This document shows, in pieces, positions 42,390 to 50,188 of a stretch of 64,000 bases of DNA; positions within the stretch are counted from its first letter, which is position 1, and each line of letters begins with the position of its first letter. The DNA is from Deltaproteobacteria bacterium. GTDB taxonomy: Bacteria; Myxococcota; JADLHZ01. The notes beneath the pieces are model-generated. The model was not told where the DNA came from and did not search any database. It saw only the letters and a program-made list of their open reading frames with translations. A program made the position numbers and the translations under genes. Location: positions 62,001 to 126,000 of the forward strand of contig JADLHZ010000025.1 in the NCBI GenBank assembly GCA_020848545.1. The letters run 5' to 3'.

Positions 42390-42405
42390 TTCGACAACTA
42401 TCGAA
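42390..42405. promoter_or_regulatory. Predicted ArsR-family operator upstream of the oxidoreductase
   Basis: TTCGA-N6-TCGAA inverted repeat (TTCGACAACTATCGAA). The same arms and spacing occur at 42759-42774 before the ArsR gene. Confidence 0.65.
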
Positions 42406-42440
42406 GTATTTGGACAAAAATTTTTCGGGTCAGCGCGCCT

Positions 42441-42746
42441 TCAGATCGTGCCTTCGAAGAGCGACTTCAGCTCCTGCACCATCGCAGGGTTGATCGCGCA
42501 GGTGAGCTGCTTGCCGTCCTTGCTCGTCGTGATGAGGCCGGCGCTCTCGAGCTCGCGCACGTGGTGCGAGACGGTCGGCGCGCCGATCTTCATGTTGTGC
42601 AGCAAGGTGACGAGGAAGCACTCGTGCGTGCGGCCCTTTTGCAGATCGAGCCGGCTCTCGTTCCAGAGGTTCAAGAAGAGCTGAAGGCGGTTCGGATGCG
42701 ACAGCGCCCGAAAGGCCTTGCTCAGATGCTTCACGTCGCGGCTCAT
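42441..42746 (-). CDS. ArsR-family transcriptional repressor
   Basis: Winged-helix regulator of 101 aa. It has the ArsR N-terminal helix 'LSKAFRALSHPNRLQLFLNL' and recognition helix 'APTVSHHVRELESAGLI' followed by a beta-wing 'TTSKDGKQLTCAIN'. A Cys in 'THECFLVTLL' is at a place used for metal sensing in some relatives, but the ELCVCDL box is absent, so a metal ligand is doubtful. A TTGACA -35 (42778-42783, minus strand) and a perfect inverted repeat overlap its promoter, indicating autoregulation. The oxidoreductase 73 bases downstream has a matching operator. Confidence 0.9.
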   Translation of the reverse strand: MSRDVKHLSKAFRALSHPNRLQLFLNLWNESRLDLQKGRTHECFLVTLLHNMKIGAPTVSHHVRELESAGLITTSKDGKQLTCAINPAMVQELKSLFEGTI

Positions 42747-42757
42747 CGATGTGTATG

Positions 42758-42775
42758 ATTCGATACTTATCGAAT
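42758..42775. promoter_or_regulatory. Predicted ArsR-family operator upstream of its own gene
   Basis: Perfect inverted repeat ATTCGATA-CT-TATCGAAT. It lies between the -35 TTGACA (minus strand, 42778-42783) and the ATG at 42746, so a bound repressor would block the promoter. Confidence 0.7.
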
Positions 42776-42814
42776 TATGTCAACACCTATTTGAGCCTTG
42801 CCGGCGAAAGGCTT

Positions 42815-42828
42815 GCTAAAAATTTAGC
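42815..42828. promoter_or_regulatory. Predicted BlaI operator 1
   Basis: Perfect palindrome GCTAAAAATTTAGC. It overlaps the likely -10 (TTGAGC at 42791-42796, 17-base spacer, TGCTAA). Confidence 0.65.
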
Positions 42829-42832
42829 ACGT

Positions 42833-42846
42833 GCTAAAAAATTAGC
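42833..42846. promoter_or_regulatory. Predicted BlaI operator 2
   Basis: GCTAAAAAATTAGC, an imperfect palindrome ending exactly at the blaI-like start codon and offset 18 bases from operator 1, so two dimers could bind on nearly the same helix face. Confidence 0.65.
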
Positions 42847-43224
42847 ATGATCAGCGATCCTCTCTCTCGCCGCGAACGCCAAATCATGGACGTCGTCTTC
42901 AAGCTCGGCCGCGCCACCGCCGCCGACGTGCAGGGCGCGCTCGAGGATCCGCCGAGCTACTCGGCCGTTCGCGCGCAGCTGCGCATCTTGGAAGACAAGG
43001 GCCACCTGCGCCACCGCCAGGACGGCCAGACCTACGTGTACGAGCCGCTGCGATCGAAGGAGAGCAAGACGAAGACGGAGCTGCGCCGCTTGCTCGACAC
43101 CTTCTTCGCCGGCTCGACGCGCCGAGCGATCAGCGCGCTCGTGGATCTCTCGGACGGCGAGCTCGACGATGACGAGCGCGTGCGGCTCAAGAAGCTCATC
43201 GACTCCAAGAAAAACGGAAAGTAG
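42847..43224 (+). CDS. BlaI/MecI-family repressor
   Basis: Winged-helix repressor of 125 aa. The N-terminal pattern 'PLSRRERQIMDVVFKLGRAT', the recognition helix region 'PSYSAVRAQLRILEDKGHLR' and wing 'HRQDGQTYVYEPL' are those of penicillinase repressors, followed by a helical dimerisation region. In known systems a BlaR1-type membrane protease triggers BlaI cleavage; here the M56 gene lies 13 bases downstream. Two palindromes abut the start codon, so the gene is almost certainly autorepressed. Some bacterial relatives respond to signals other than beta-lactam. Confidence 0.92.
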   Translation: MISDPLSRRERQIMDVVFKLGRATAADVQGALEDPPSYSAVRAQLRILEDKGHLRHRQDGQTYVYEPLRSKESKTKTELRRLLDTFFAGSTRRAISALVDLSDGELDDDERVRLKKLIDSKKNGK

Positions 43225-43237
43225 AGGAGGGAACGCC

Positions 43238-45055
43238 ATGGACCTCACCCGCATCATCGCTGTCTCACTCGTCAAAAGCGTCGTGCTCTTCGGCTTGTTT
43301 GCCGTGTTCGTGCGTTCGGTGCAGGGACCACGCGCGCGCTTTTGGATCTGGTGGGCGTTGCCCTTCGTCCTCATGGCCGACGTGCCGCTCATGTATCTCG
43401 GCATGACCAGCGTCGCGCCGCCGGCGTCGTTGCAACCCTTGCTTTCGCCGCTCACCGGCCCGGTCGAGCAGGCGATGGTCATCTCGGCGACCGGCGCGAA
43501 GCAGATCCAAGCGGTCGTGCGCGCGACACCGTTCAGCCTGCCGTCGCTGTGGGAGACGGGCGCGCTGCTCATGCTGCTCTATTTGATCGGCGGCGCAATC
43601 TGGGCCCGCGCGCGGCTCTTCGGGCGCAGCGGTCCCGTGTCCGAGCGGTCGAACGGCCTTCTCGCTCGTCACGCGCCGAAGCTTCACGCGCGCGCTGCCG
43701 ACGTCGCCACGCCCTTCGTCCTCGGGCTCTTCCGCCCGACGCTGTACTTGCCGCGCGAAGTCGACGCGTGGAGCGAAGCCGATCTCACCGCGGCCATCCT
43801 GCACGAGCGCGAGCACATCCGCCGCGGTGACGCGTGGCTCGACCTCGTGCCGACGCTCGCGTGCGCGCTCTTGTGGTTCAATCCGATCGCGTGGGTGGCG
43901 CGCCGGCGCATCGATCTCGAGCGCGAGATGGCGTGCGATCGTGCCGCTGTGCGTGGGGGCGCCGATCCCGCGGCGTTCGCCGACATGCTCCTGCGCCTGA
44001 CGCCGCGCCGCCAAGTCGGCTTTGCGATGGCGGCGACGAGGAAGGCGTTGAGCCGGCGCATCGAAGCGCTCGTGCTCAAGGTGCGGCCGAGCAGCGCCCG
44101 GCAATGGATGGCGCTCTTGCTCGTGCCTCTCACCGCCGCGGTGATCATGTGCCGTCCAGGGCAAGGCGAGGCCGAGGCGAGCGGGCTCGGACCGGTCGTT
44201 GATCTCAACCGTCAGGGCCGGCACACGGACGCGGCCCAGGTCGGCGCCGCGGCGCTCGCGACCTTGCCGCCGGGACGCATCCGCTGCGAGACGCTCTCTT
44301 CGACGGCGTACTCGCACGCGATGGCGGATGACTTCATCGCCGCCCGGGCGAGGACGCGCGAGTTCGACGCCCAGTGCGGCGAGCTCTCGGACAGAAATTG
44401 GGCGAAGGGCCAACGCTTCGCGCTCGACAAGAAGCTCGATCCAAAGGCGCACGCGGCGCGCGTCGCGGCGGCGTCAGCCGATCAGCTCGCCGAGATCGCG
44501 CTCGACCTGCATCGCATCGGCGAATGGAAGGAAGCGGTGATCCTCGCGCAGTCTGCGCTCAGCGGAAAGCCGAGCCCGGCGAACGTGTGCGTCGCGTGGG
44601 CGGTGCTCTCGTTGTCCAAAGGCGCGCAGAAGGATCGCGCCGGCGTGCGCGAAGCGTGGGAAGGTTTCGACGCGGCGTGCCCGAACGGAGTCGCCGAGCC
44701 GTGGATCTACAAAGAGATGAAGGACGTCGCCAAGGACGTCGAAGCGATGAGCCACGCGGGCGATCGCGGCATGGTCTACGAAGCGATGCGCGGCGCGCGG
44801 CCGGCGATGCTGAAGTGCTACGATGCCCTGCTCGTGAGAACCCCTGGCGTTGGCGGCAAGCTCGTCGCGCGCTTCGTCCTGAAGAACGGCGACGAGCACG
44901 CCCGTGGCACCGACGTCGTCATCGAGTCTACGACGCTGAACGACGAGGAGTTCGTGCGTTGCGTGAGCGGCGTGATCGAAGACGTCCGCTTCGCCAACGA
45001 TCCGAACGGCGGCGCCACCAACGTGAGCTACCCGTTCGCGTTCACGCCCAATTGA
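43238..45055 (+). CDS. M56 (BlaR1-like) membrane metallopeptidase with AgmX/PglI-like C-terminus
   Basis: Membrane protease of 605 aa with ribosome site GAGGAGGG before ATG 43238. Helices lie near 5-30, 35-60 and 105-125. The zinc site 'AAILHEREHIRRGDAW' (HExxH, residues 189-193) and downstream 'DLEREMACDRAAV' define M56. After another helix near 285-300, the extracytoplasmic part is TPR-like and ends in 'ARPAMLKCYDALLVRTPGVG' and 'KLVARFVLKNGDEHARG', the AgmX/PglI C-terminal domain common in myxobacteria. BlaR1 instead has a penicillin-binding domain, so the stimulus here is probably different. With the upstream BlaI gene it forms a signalling pair. Confidence 0.88.
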   Translation: MDLTRIIAVSLVKSVVLFGLFAVFVRSVQGPRARFWIWWALPFVLMADVPLMYLGMTSVAPPASLQPLLSPLTGPVEQAMVISATGAKQIQAVVRATPFSLPSLWETGALLMLLYLIGGAIWARARLFGRSGPVSERSNGLLARHAPKLHARAADVATPFVLGLFRPTLYLPREVDAWSEADLTAAILHEREHIRRGDAWLDLVPTLACALLWFNPIAWVARRRIDLEREMACDRAAVRGGADPAAFADMLLRLTPRRQVGFAMAATRKALSRRIEALVLKVRPSSARQWMALLLVPLTAAVIMCRPGQGEAEASGLGPVVDLNRQGRHTDAAQVGAAALATLPPGRIRCETLSSTAYSHAMADDFIAARARTREFDAQCGELSDRNWAKGQRFALDKKLDPKAHAARVAAASADQLAEIALDLHRIGEWKEAVILAQSALSGKPSPANVCVAWAVLSLSKGAQKDRAGVREAWEGFDAACPNGVAEPWIYKEMKDVAKDVEAMSHAGDRGMVYEAMRGARPAMLKCYDALLVRTPGVGGKLVARFVLKNGDEHARGTDVVIESTTLNDEEFVRCVSGVIEDVRFANDPNGGATNVSYPFAFTPN

Positions 45056-45154
45056 TGGCGCGCCGTACGACATACGCCCGCACAATCGCTTGCGCGCCGC
45101 CGGCTTTCGTGGGTGACTCTCCCGACTAAATAAATCTTAAGCGAGGGGCGCGCG

Positions 45155-45304
45155 ATGAAGATTCAAGGGAAGCAGACCGTCAGCGAGCAACGGGCGCTGT
45201 CGGACGTGAAGGCGAAGCTCGAGCAGCTCATCGAGAACACGCCGGCCAAAGGCGGAAGTCGCGCACGTCTGCTTCGTCACCGCGCTCGAGCGCTTCGGCA
45301 ATGA
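45155..45304 (+). pseudogene. Detached 5' fragment of the acyl-CoA dehydrogenase-like gene
   Basis: ATG 45155 has a well-spaced ribosome site (GAGGGG at 45143-45148) and opens a 49-codon frame (MKIQGKQTVSEQRALSDV..., then 'AKLEQLIENTPA') that stops at 45304. From about 45255 the acyl-CoA dehydrogenase sequence ('AEVAHVCFVTALERFGNDAQ') continues in another frame with no start codon of its own before TTG 45336. A single-base indel near 45250, perhaps with loss of part of the N-terminal domain, would explain this. It could instead be a real 49-aa leader peptide. Confidence 0.5.
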
Positions 45305-45335
45305 CGCACAAAAGCGGGCGTGGCTGCCGCGGCTG

Positions 45336-46706
45336 TTGAGCGGGGCAGCGCTCGGTGCCGTGGCCAACAGCGAGCCCGCCGCGGGCACCGACATCATGAG
45401 CCTGCGCGCGATCGCCGAGCCTGATGCCGGCGGTGGTTTTCGCTTGTTTGCGAGGAAGCGCAGCATCACCAACGTGTCGGAGGCCGACGTCGCCCTGTGC
45501 TCGGCGCGGATCGCTGGCGTCGATGCGAAGCGCGCTCTGAACATCTTCCTCGTCGAGACGACGACGCCGCGAGTGTACGCGCGCCGGCTCGATGACATGG
45601 CGGGGCTCCGCACCTCGCCGACCGGCCACTTGTTGGTGCGGCGCGCGCGGCTCGACGCTTCTGCGCTGCTTGGTGAGCTCGGCGGCGGCGTCGATTTCTT
45701 CCGCTACTGCTTCTCGCTCGAGCGGCTCTTGATTGGCCACTTGTACCTTGCGGCGATTCGCCGTTGCCAAGCCCGCGCGATCGCGTTCGTGTCGAGCAAG
45801 GACCTTGGAAAGCACCAATACGTGCAAGAGAAGATCGTGCGCATGCGGGTGGCCGAGGAGCTGCTCGAGAGCGAGCTGCAGCGCACGCTCGCGCGCTTCT
45901 CGCGGGGCGAGGACGTCTTCGCGGCGCTGAGCGTCGTGAAGATCTACGGCGTCGACGCGGCGATGCAGGCGGCGCAGGATCTCATCGGGCTCCTCGGCAG
46001 CGCCGGCATGCAGAAGCGCGAGCCCGCGGAGAAAGATCTGCGCGATCTGCTCGGCCTCTCGATCCTCGGCGGCACGGCCGAGCTACAAAAGATCGTCGTC
46101 TACAGCGAGACGATGAAGCGGGCGAAGGAGAGCGCCAAGGCATCGGCGCGCGACCCCTTGGGCGTGCGCGTCAGCGTGCATCCCCGCGCCGAGATCTGTG
46201 ATGCGTTGGCCAAAGAGCTCGTCGCGTTCGTTGCCGCCGTGATGCCGAACGAGCCCGCGCTCGCCGGAAAGTACTATTTCGACACGCCGCCGGACTTCGT
46301 CTTGATCGCGCGCGCGGGCGAGCGCATCGCAGGGATTCGCGTGCTCGTTCGGCGCGTCGTCTGGCTCGAAGGACGCGAGGTGCAGCTCGCCGGCATCGGC
46401 GTCGCCGTGCATCCGGATCATCGCGGCAGGGGGGTCGGCACGGCGCTCACCCGGCGGGCGTTGGAGATCGCGGAGCAGCAAGGCGCCGAGCTCGTGCTTG
46501 CGTTTCTATTGAATAGAAATGCGGAGTCCCTGCTCGCACGCTACGGTTTTCGCCGCTTGAACGCGGCGGTCAGCTACTTGGACTCGAAGAGCGGCGGGCT
46601 CGTGCAGGAGACGATGCCGGGCTACGCGAAGGGGCTCCGCGGGAGCGCGATCGTCGACGAGATCGAAGCGCGGGGGACGCTGCATCTCGGGGCGGGGACT
46701 TGGTGA
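45336..46706 (+). CDS. Acyl-CoA dehydrogenase fused to GNAT acetyltransferase, 5'-truncated
   Basis: From TTG 45336 the frame encodes 456 aa, but the homology begins upstream at about 45252 without a start codon. Residues of about 1-260 are acyl-CoA dehydrogenase-like: 'GAVANSEPAAGTDIMSL' (flavin/substrate loop), 'EKIVRMRVAEELLESEL' helices and 'LGGTAELQKIVVY', the C-terminal GGTxEIQ motif. The usual first helical domain of about 100 residues is largely missing. Residues of about 275-430 are a GNAT acetyltransferase with the acetyl-CoA loop 'HPDHRGRGVGTALTRRALEI' and 'NRNAESLLARYGFRR'. The fusion is unusual. Whether it is made in full depends on the frame break at about 45250; it may be a decaying gene. 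Confidence 0.7.
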   Translation: MSGAALGAVANSEPAAGTDIMSLRAIAEPDAGGGFRLFARKRSITNVSEADVALCSARIAGVDAKRALNIFLVETTTPRVYARRLDDMAGLRTSPTGHLLVRRARLDASALLGELGGGVDFFRYCFSLERLLIGHLYLAAIRRCQARAIAFVSSKDLGKHQYVQEKIVRMRVAEELLESELQRTLARFSRGEDVFAALSVVKIYGVDAAMQAAQDLIGLLGSAGMQKREPAEKDLRDLLGLSILGGTAELQKIVVYSETMKRAKESAKASARDPLGVRVSVHPRAEICDALAKELVAFVAAVMPNEPALAGKYYFDTPPDFVLIARAGERIAGIRVLVRRVVWLEGREVQLAGIGVAVHPDHRGRGVGTALTRRALEIAEQQGAELVLAFLLNRNAESLLARYGFRRLNAAVSYLDSKSGGLVQETMPGYAKGLRGSAIVDEIEARGTLHLGAGTW

Positions 46707-46889
46707 GGGAGAGAGCGGGAGCGGGAGCCGGCGCGGGTGCGCTGCTAGACGGGTGCCTCGTCTTCGCGCGGTCTTTTTCGTAGGTTGTTGAAAAAGGGTA
46801 GCGACGCGCCGTCCGGGACGAAGAGTGATCGCTTTGGCGACGTGAATTCCGCTGCGCCAGGATTGCCATCTCCCCCGCGCTGAACCAAG

Positions 46890-48203
46890 GTGCTCGACGC
46901 AATGCTCGTGCGTCTTCGTCACACGCTGCTCGGGAGCGAGCTGCTCGCTGCGGGAGAGGACAGCGCGACGGCGCTCGAGACGGGTTGGTTCTTGCGCTTG
47001 CGCTGGTGGGTCGCCGCGGCCCTCGCGGTCGCTTTGCTCACAGCGCGCTTCTTGCTCGAGCTGTCGCCGCCGCTGCTCGGTGGCTTCGGCGTCATCGCTG
47101 CCGCCGTGATCTCGAACTTGGCGGCCGCGCGCTGGGCAAAGGAGTGGCCGCCGTTTCGACTGCGAGGCGTGCTCCTCGTCGCCGACACCACTCTGCTCAC
47201 CATCATGCTTCAGCTGACCGGCGGCCCTTCGAACCCGTTCAGCCTCGTTTACCTCGTGCATGTCACGCTGGCCGCCGCGTTGATCGACGCGCGCTGGACC
47301 TGGATCATCGCTGGCTATTCGATCACCGCCTACGGCGCGCTCTTTTTTTTCGCCGAGGGCAGCGGTGATCACCACCACATGAGCGGCGAAGAGTACGCCA
47401 CCCACCTGCGCGCCATGTGGCTGGCGTTGGCGCTCGCCGCGATCTTCGCCGCCTACTTTGCCACGCGGCTTTCCTCGGCGCTTCGTGCGCACGCGGCTCG
47501 CTCGGCCGAGCTCGGCAAACGAGAGGCGGCCGCGCGCCGCATGATGAGCATGATGACCTTTGCTGCCGGAGCGGCCCACGAGCTCGGCACGCCGCTCGGC
47601 ACCATCGGCCTCGTCGCGTCCGAGCTGGAGCGCGTGTTCGCCGAACGCCAACGCATGGCGGCGAGCCCACACGCCGCGAGTGAGCTCGAGGATGTCCAGC
47701 TCATCGGACGAGAGGTGGCGCGCTGCCGCCGGATCCTCGACCGCATGCGCCCCGAGCTCGCCGAGTCGCCGCCGCGCGAGCACGACGCCGAAGCGCTGCT
47801 GCGTGACGCGCTGCCAGCGCCTCGCCCCGGCGTGACGCTCGAGCTCACGAGCGCAGGACCGAAGCGCATCCGCGCTCAGGCTGTCGCGGTGCAGCAAGTC
47901 GTCGGCATCGTCGTGGCCAACGCGCTCGACGCCGCCCGCGGCAGGGTTCGCGTACACGTGGAGGTAGAGCCCTCGACGCTCGTCATCACCGTGCGCGACG
48001 ACGGACCAGGGATGGATCCCGCGATGCTCGCCCGTCTGGGAGAGCCGTTTTTCACCACGAAGGGCCCGGGTCGCGGCATCGGCCTCGGCTTGTTCGTCGC
48101 CAAGACGATCGTCTCCACGCTCGACGGCGCGTTGACGCACGAGTCCGCGGAAGGCCAGGGCACCACCGCGACGGTCCGCCTCCGCATCGAGGTGATCGCA
48201 TGA
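46890..48203 (+). CDS. regB: Redox-sensing histidine kinase RegB/PrrB family
   Basis: Sensor kinase of 437 aa starting at GTG 46890 (an ATG at 46902 is an alternative). Six membrane helices span about residues 38-195 and contain the RegB quinone-site motif 'GGPSNPFSLVYLVHVTLAAA'. The H box is 'GAAHELGTPLGTI' with His near 230. A Cys near 279 in 'EVARCRRILDRM' matches the position of the redox-active RegB cysteine. The ATPase domain has 'VVANALDAARG', 'DDGPGMD' and 'GIGLGLFVAKTIV'. In proteobacteria RegBA controls respiration, photosynthesis and carbon or nitrogen fixation genes in response to quinone redox state. It overlaps regA by ATGA. Confidence 0.92.
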   Translation: MLDAMLVRLRHTLLGSELLAAGEDSATALETGWFLRLRWWVAAALAVALLTARFLLELSPPLLGGFGVIAAAVISNLAAARWAKEWPPFRLRGVLLVADTTLLTIMLQLTGGPSNPFSLVYLVHVTLAAALIDARWTWIIAGYSITAYGALFFFAEGSGDHHHMSGEEYATHLRAMWLALALAAIFAAYFATRLSSALRAHAARSAELGKREAAARRMMSMMTFAAGAAHELGTPLGTIGLVASELERVFAERQRMAASPHAASELEDVQLIGREVARCRRILDRMRPELAESPPREHDAEALLRDALPAPRPGVTLELTSAGPKRIRAQAVAVQQVVGIVVANALDAARGRVRVHVEVEPSTLVITVRDDGPGMDPAMLARLGEPFFTTKGPGRGIGLGLFVAKTIVSTLDGALTHESAEGQGTTATVRLRIEVIA

Positions 48204-48727
48204 GCGCAGAAGCCTTCTTGTTGGTCGACGACGACGCAGTGTTCAGGTCGCGCCTCGCCCGCGCCTTTCGCGAGCGTGGCTACGATGTGCGCGAGGCCGC
48301 CACCGTAGAGCAAGCAGAAGCGGCGGCGTGCGAGGACTCGCCCGAGTTCGCCGTCCTCGACCTGCGCTTGGCCGAGGGCTCCGGCCTCGACGTGGCGCGC
48401 CGCCTGCTCGAGATCGATCCGGCCACGCGCATCGTCATGCTGACGGGGTACGGCAGCATCGCCAACACCGTGCAAGCGATGCGGCTAGGTGTCGTGGGCT
48501 ACCTGACCAAGCCCGCCAGCGTGGACGACATCCTGCGCGCGCTCGAGCTGCTGGCGCCCGGCGCCGCTGCCGAGGAGACGGTGCCGTCGCTCTCACGCGT
48601 CGAATGGGAGCACATCAATCGCGTGCTCGAAGACTGCGGCGGAAACGTTTCGGCCGCAGCGCGGATCCTCGGGCTGCACCGACGCTCGCTGCAGCGAAAA
48701 CTCCAGCGCTATCCGTCCGCGCGTTGA
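48200..48727 (+). CDS. regA: Response regulator RegA/PrrA/ActR family
   Basis: Regulator of 175 aa. The receiver domain has the acidic pair 'VDDDAVF', phospho-Asp near residue 54 in 'FAVLDLRLAEGSGLDVA' and Lys near 104 in 'GYLTKPAS'. The Fis-type DNA-binding end 'NVSAAARILGLHRRSLQRKL' is the strongly conserved RegA helix-turn-helix. Its start overlaps the regB stop. It is convergent, end to end, with a barrel/redoxin/YtkA operon, which is a candidate target by proximity only. Confidence 0.95.
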   Translation: MSAEAFLLVDDDAVFRSRLARAFRERGYDVREAATVEQAEAAACEDSPEFAVLDLRLAEGSGLDVARRLLEIDPATRIVMLTGYGSIANTVQAMRLGVVGYLTKPASVDDILRALELLAPGAAAEETVPSLSRVEWEHINRVLEDCGGNVSAAARILGLHRRSLQRKLQRYPSAR

Positions 48728-49531
48728 TCAGAGGGTGGTGTCGAAGGCCACGGTGCCAAGCGTCGCGCCGCCGCGCGAGAAAGTGAGCGTGGTGAGCCAC
48801 TCGCCGGTCATGGAGAACGAGACTGTGCCCACGTAGGTGCCGTCTCCTTGCGAAATCGGCGTGACGTTGCCGGACGAGCCGTGCCCCATGGTCGGCATCT
48901 CCGGGACCATCTCTATCTTGAGGTCCGTGACCGGCGTGAAGGTCATCATCCCGTCCATGCGGTGGACGGTGAACGTGACCTCGTTCAGCCCCACCACCGG
49001 CGCCGTCGCGAAATGCATGGCGACGAGGTGCTTCTGAGTCATGCCCATCGGCGCTTCGACGCTGAAGCTCTTGACGCGGTTCGAGGCGGCGACCTCGAGG
49101 TCTTTGAGCTCCACGGTGATGGCGTCGCGGCCCTCGCCTTGCGGAACGTCCACGCGCACGCGCCACGAGCCCATCTCTCCGCTCGCCATGCTCAGCACGA
49201 GGCGAGACGAATAGAGCCCCTCGTCCACGAGCTCTAGCTCACCTACCACCGGGGCGCTGTGCTCCTTGCCGCTGCTCATGCTCATGATCGGCACGAGCGT
49301 GGGCGCGAGGTCGCTGCGCAAGGCTCCGGTCGCGCTCTCCGTCACGCGCAGATAGACGCGATTCAGACCCACGCTCAGCGGCGCGTCGCTCAGCAGCTCG
49401 AAGCTCAGCGCCTCCGTCGCCTGCGCGGCCAAGGCAGACAACCTCGGCCCCGGCGCAGGGCCCGAGCGCGGCCCGCAAGCGCCCACCAAGAGAGAAAGGA
49501 TCAGCGAGATGACCGTCGTTGAAGCGCGCAT
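48728..49531 (-). CDS. Lipoprotein with two YtkA-like domains
   Basis: Protein of 267 aa with lipoprotein signal MRASTTVISLILSLLVGAC. Two similar beta-sandwich units are visible: residues of about 40-140 ('LSVGLNRVYLRVTESATGAL', 'PTLVPIMSMSSG') and about 155-265 ('PVVGLNEVTFTVHRMDGMMT', 'MPTMGHGSSGNVTP', 'GDGTYVGTVSFSMTGEWLTT'). Both match the YtkA/FixH-like pattern, and the Met/His-rich loops could bind copper. It is the last gene of a three-gene operon and follows the redoxin by 3 bases. Confidence 0.8.
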   Translation of the reverse strand: MRASTTVISLILSLLVGACGPRSGPAPGPRLSALAAQATEALSFELLSDAPLSVGLNRVYLRVTESATGALRSDLAPTLVPIMSMSSGKEHSAPVVGELELVDEGLYSSRLVLSMASGEMGSWRVRVDVPQGEGRDAITVELKDLEVAASNRVKSFSVEAPMGMTQKHLVAMHFATAPVVGLNEVTFTVHRMDGMMTFTPVTDLKIEMVPEMPTMGHGSSGNVTPISQGDGTYVGTVSFSMTGEWLTTLTFSRGGATLGTVAFDTTL

Positions 49532-49534
49532 TTT

Positions 49535-50188
49535 TTACTCCGTCACCGCGCGCGCCGACTCGCCCACCGCGGGCGCGCCATGACAACGCGTGGTCTTGCT
49601 AGCAAAGAGCGATCGCGTGATGGCGCAGCCATACACAGGCGCGCGAAGGAGCGGCGGCGCCGCGCCCGAGAGCAACGCCGCGAGGGCGTCCTCCGCGTAG
49701 GCGCGACGCCCCGGCTCTCCTGGCTGCCGCTCGTTGTCGAGCCAGCCGAGAAAACGCAGCGCGCCCGCGTCGTCCAAGATCGCCACCGTGGGCGTGCTGG
49801 TCGCGCCGAGCGCCGCGGCCACGCTTCCGTCTTCGTCTCGATAGATGGGAACGGCGACACCGCGCGCGCGCGCCGCGGCGACGATGTCCGCCATGGCTTC
49901 GCCGGCGTTGCTCGCGACACCCACCACGCGCGCGCCGGGATAGCCGGCGGCCAGCGCGTCCACCCGCGCCTGATAACGCTGCACACACGGACAGCCCGCG
50001 CTCCAGAACACGACGACGAGCGCGCGTTGATCCTGCCAGAGCGACGCGAGCGAGATCGTGTTGCCCTGCGCGTCAGTGAGCGCGAGCGATCCTTCCTCCT
50101 TCGGCGGGCTCCGAGCGCCGGTGGTTGCGCACGCCGACGCCAAGAGCAGTAGCGCGCCGCTGAGCCGCGCTGCGCTAGAAGTAGCCAT
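49535..50188 (-). CDS. Redoxin/TlpA-like lipoprotein with CPC motif
   Basis: Thioredoxin-fold protein of 217 aa with lipoprotein signal ending 'LLLLASAC'. The active-site region is 'VVVFWSAGCPCVQRYQARVD' (CPC rather than CxxC), with fold residues 'GVASNAGEAMADIVAAARAR' and cis-Pro 'ATSTPTVAILDD'. The C-terminus adds 'YGCAITRS' and 'KTTRCHGAP', extra Cys that may bind metal or resolve disulfides. CPC-type redoxins occur with copper/cytochrome assembly proteins. It overlaps the barrel gene by 14 bases. Confidence 0.83.
   Translation of the reverse strand: MATSSAARLSGALLLLASACATTGARSPPKEEGSLALTDAQGNTISLASLWQDQRALVVVFWSAGCPCVQRYQARVDALAAGYPGARVVGVASNAGEAMADIVAAARARGVAVPIYRDEDGSVAAALGATSTPTVAILDDAGALRFLGWLDNERQPGEPGRRAYAEDALAALLSGAAPPLLRAPVYGCAITRSLFASKTTRCHGAPAVGESARAVTE

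Noticed and set aside
45056-45154. Riboswitch or small RNA in the A/T-richer stretch near 45120-45140
   Set aside because: Only a promoter-like TAAATAAAT and a ribosome site are visible; no stable stem or known aptamer pattern.
46707-46889. Possible small gene in the gap before regB
   Set aside because: No frame combines a start, ribosome site and sensible composition; only the regB upstream region is supported.
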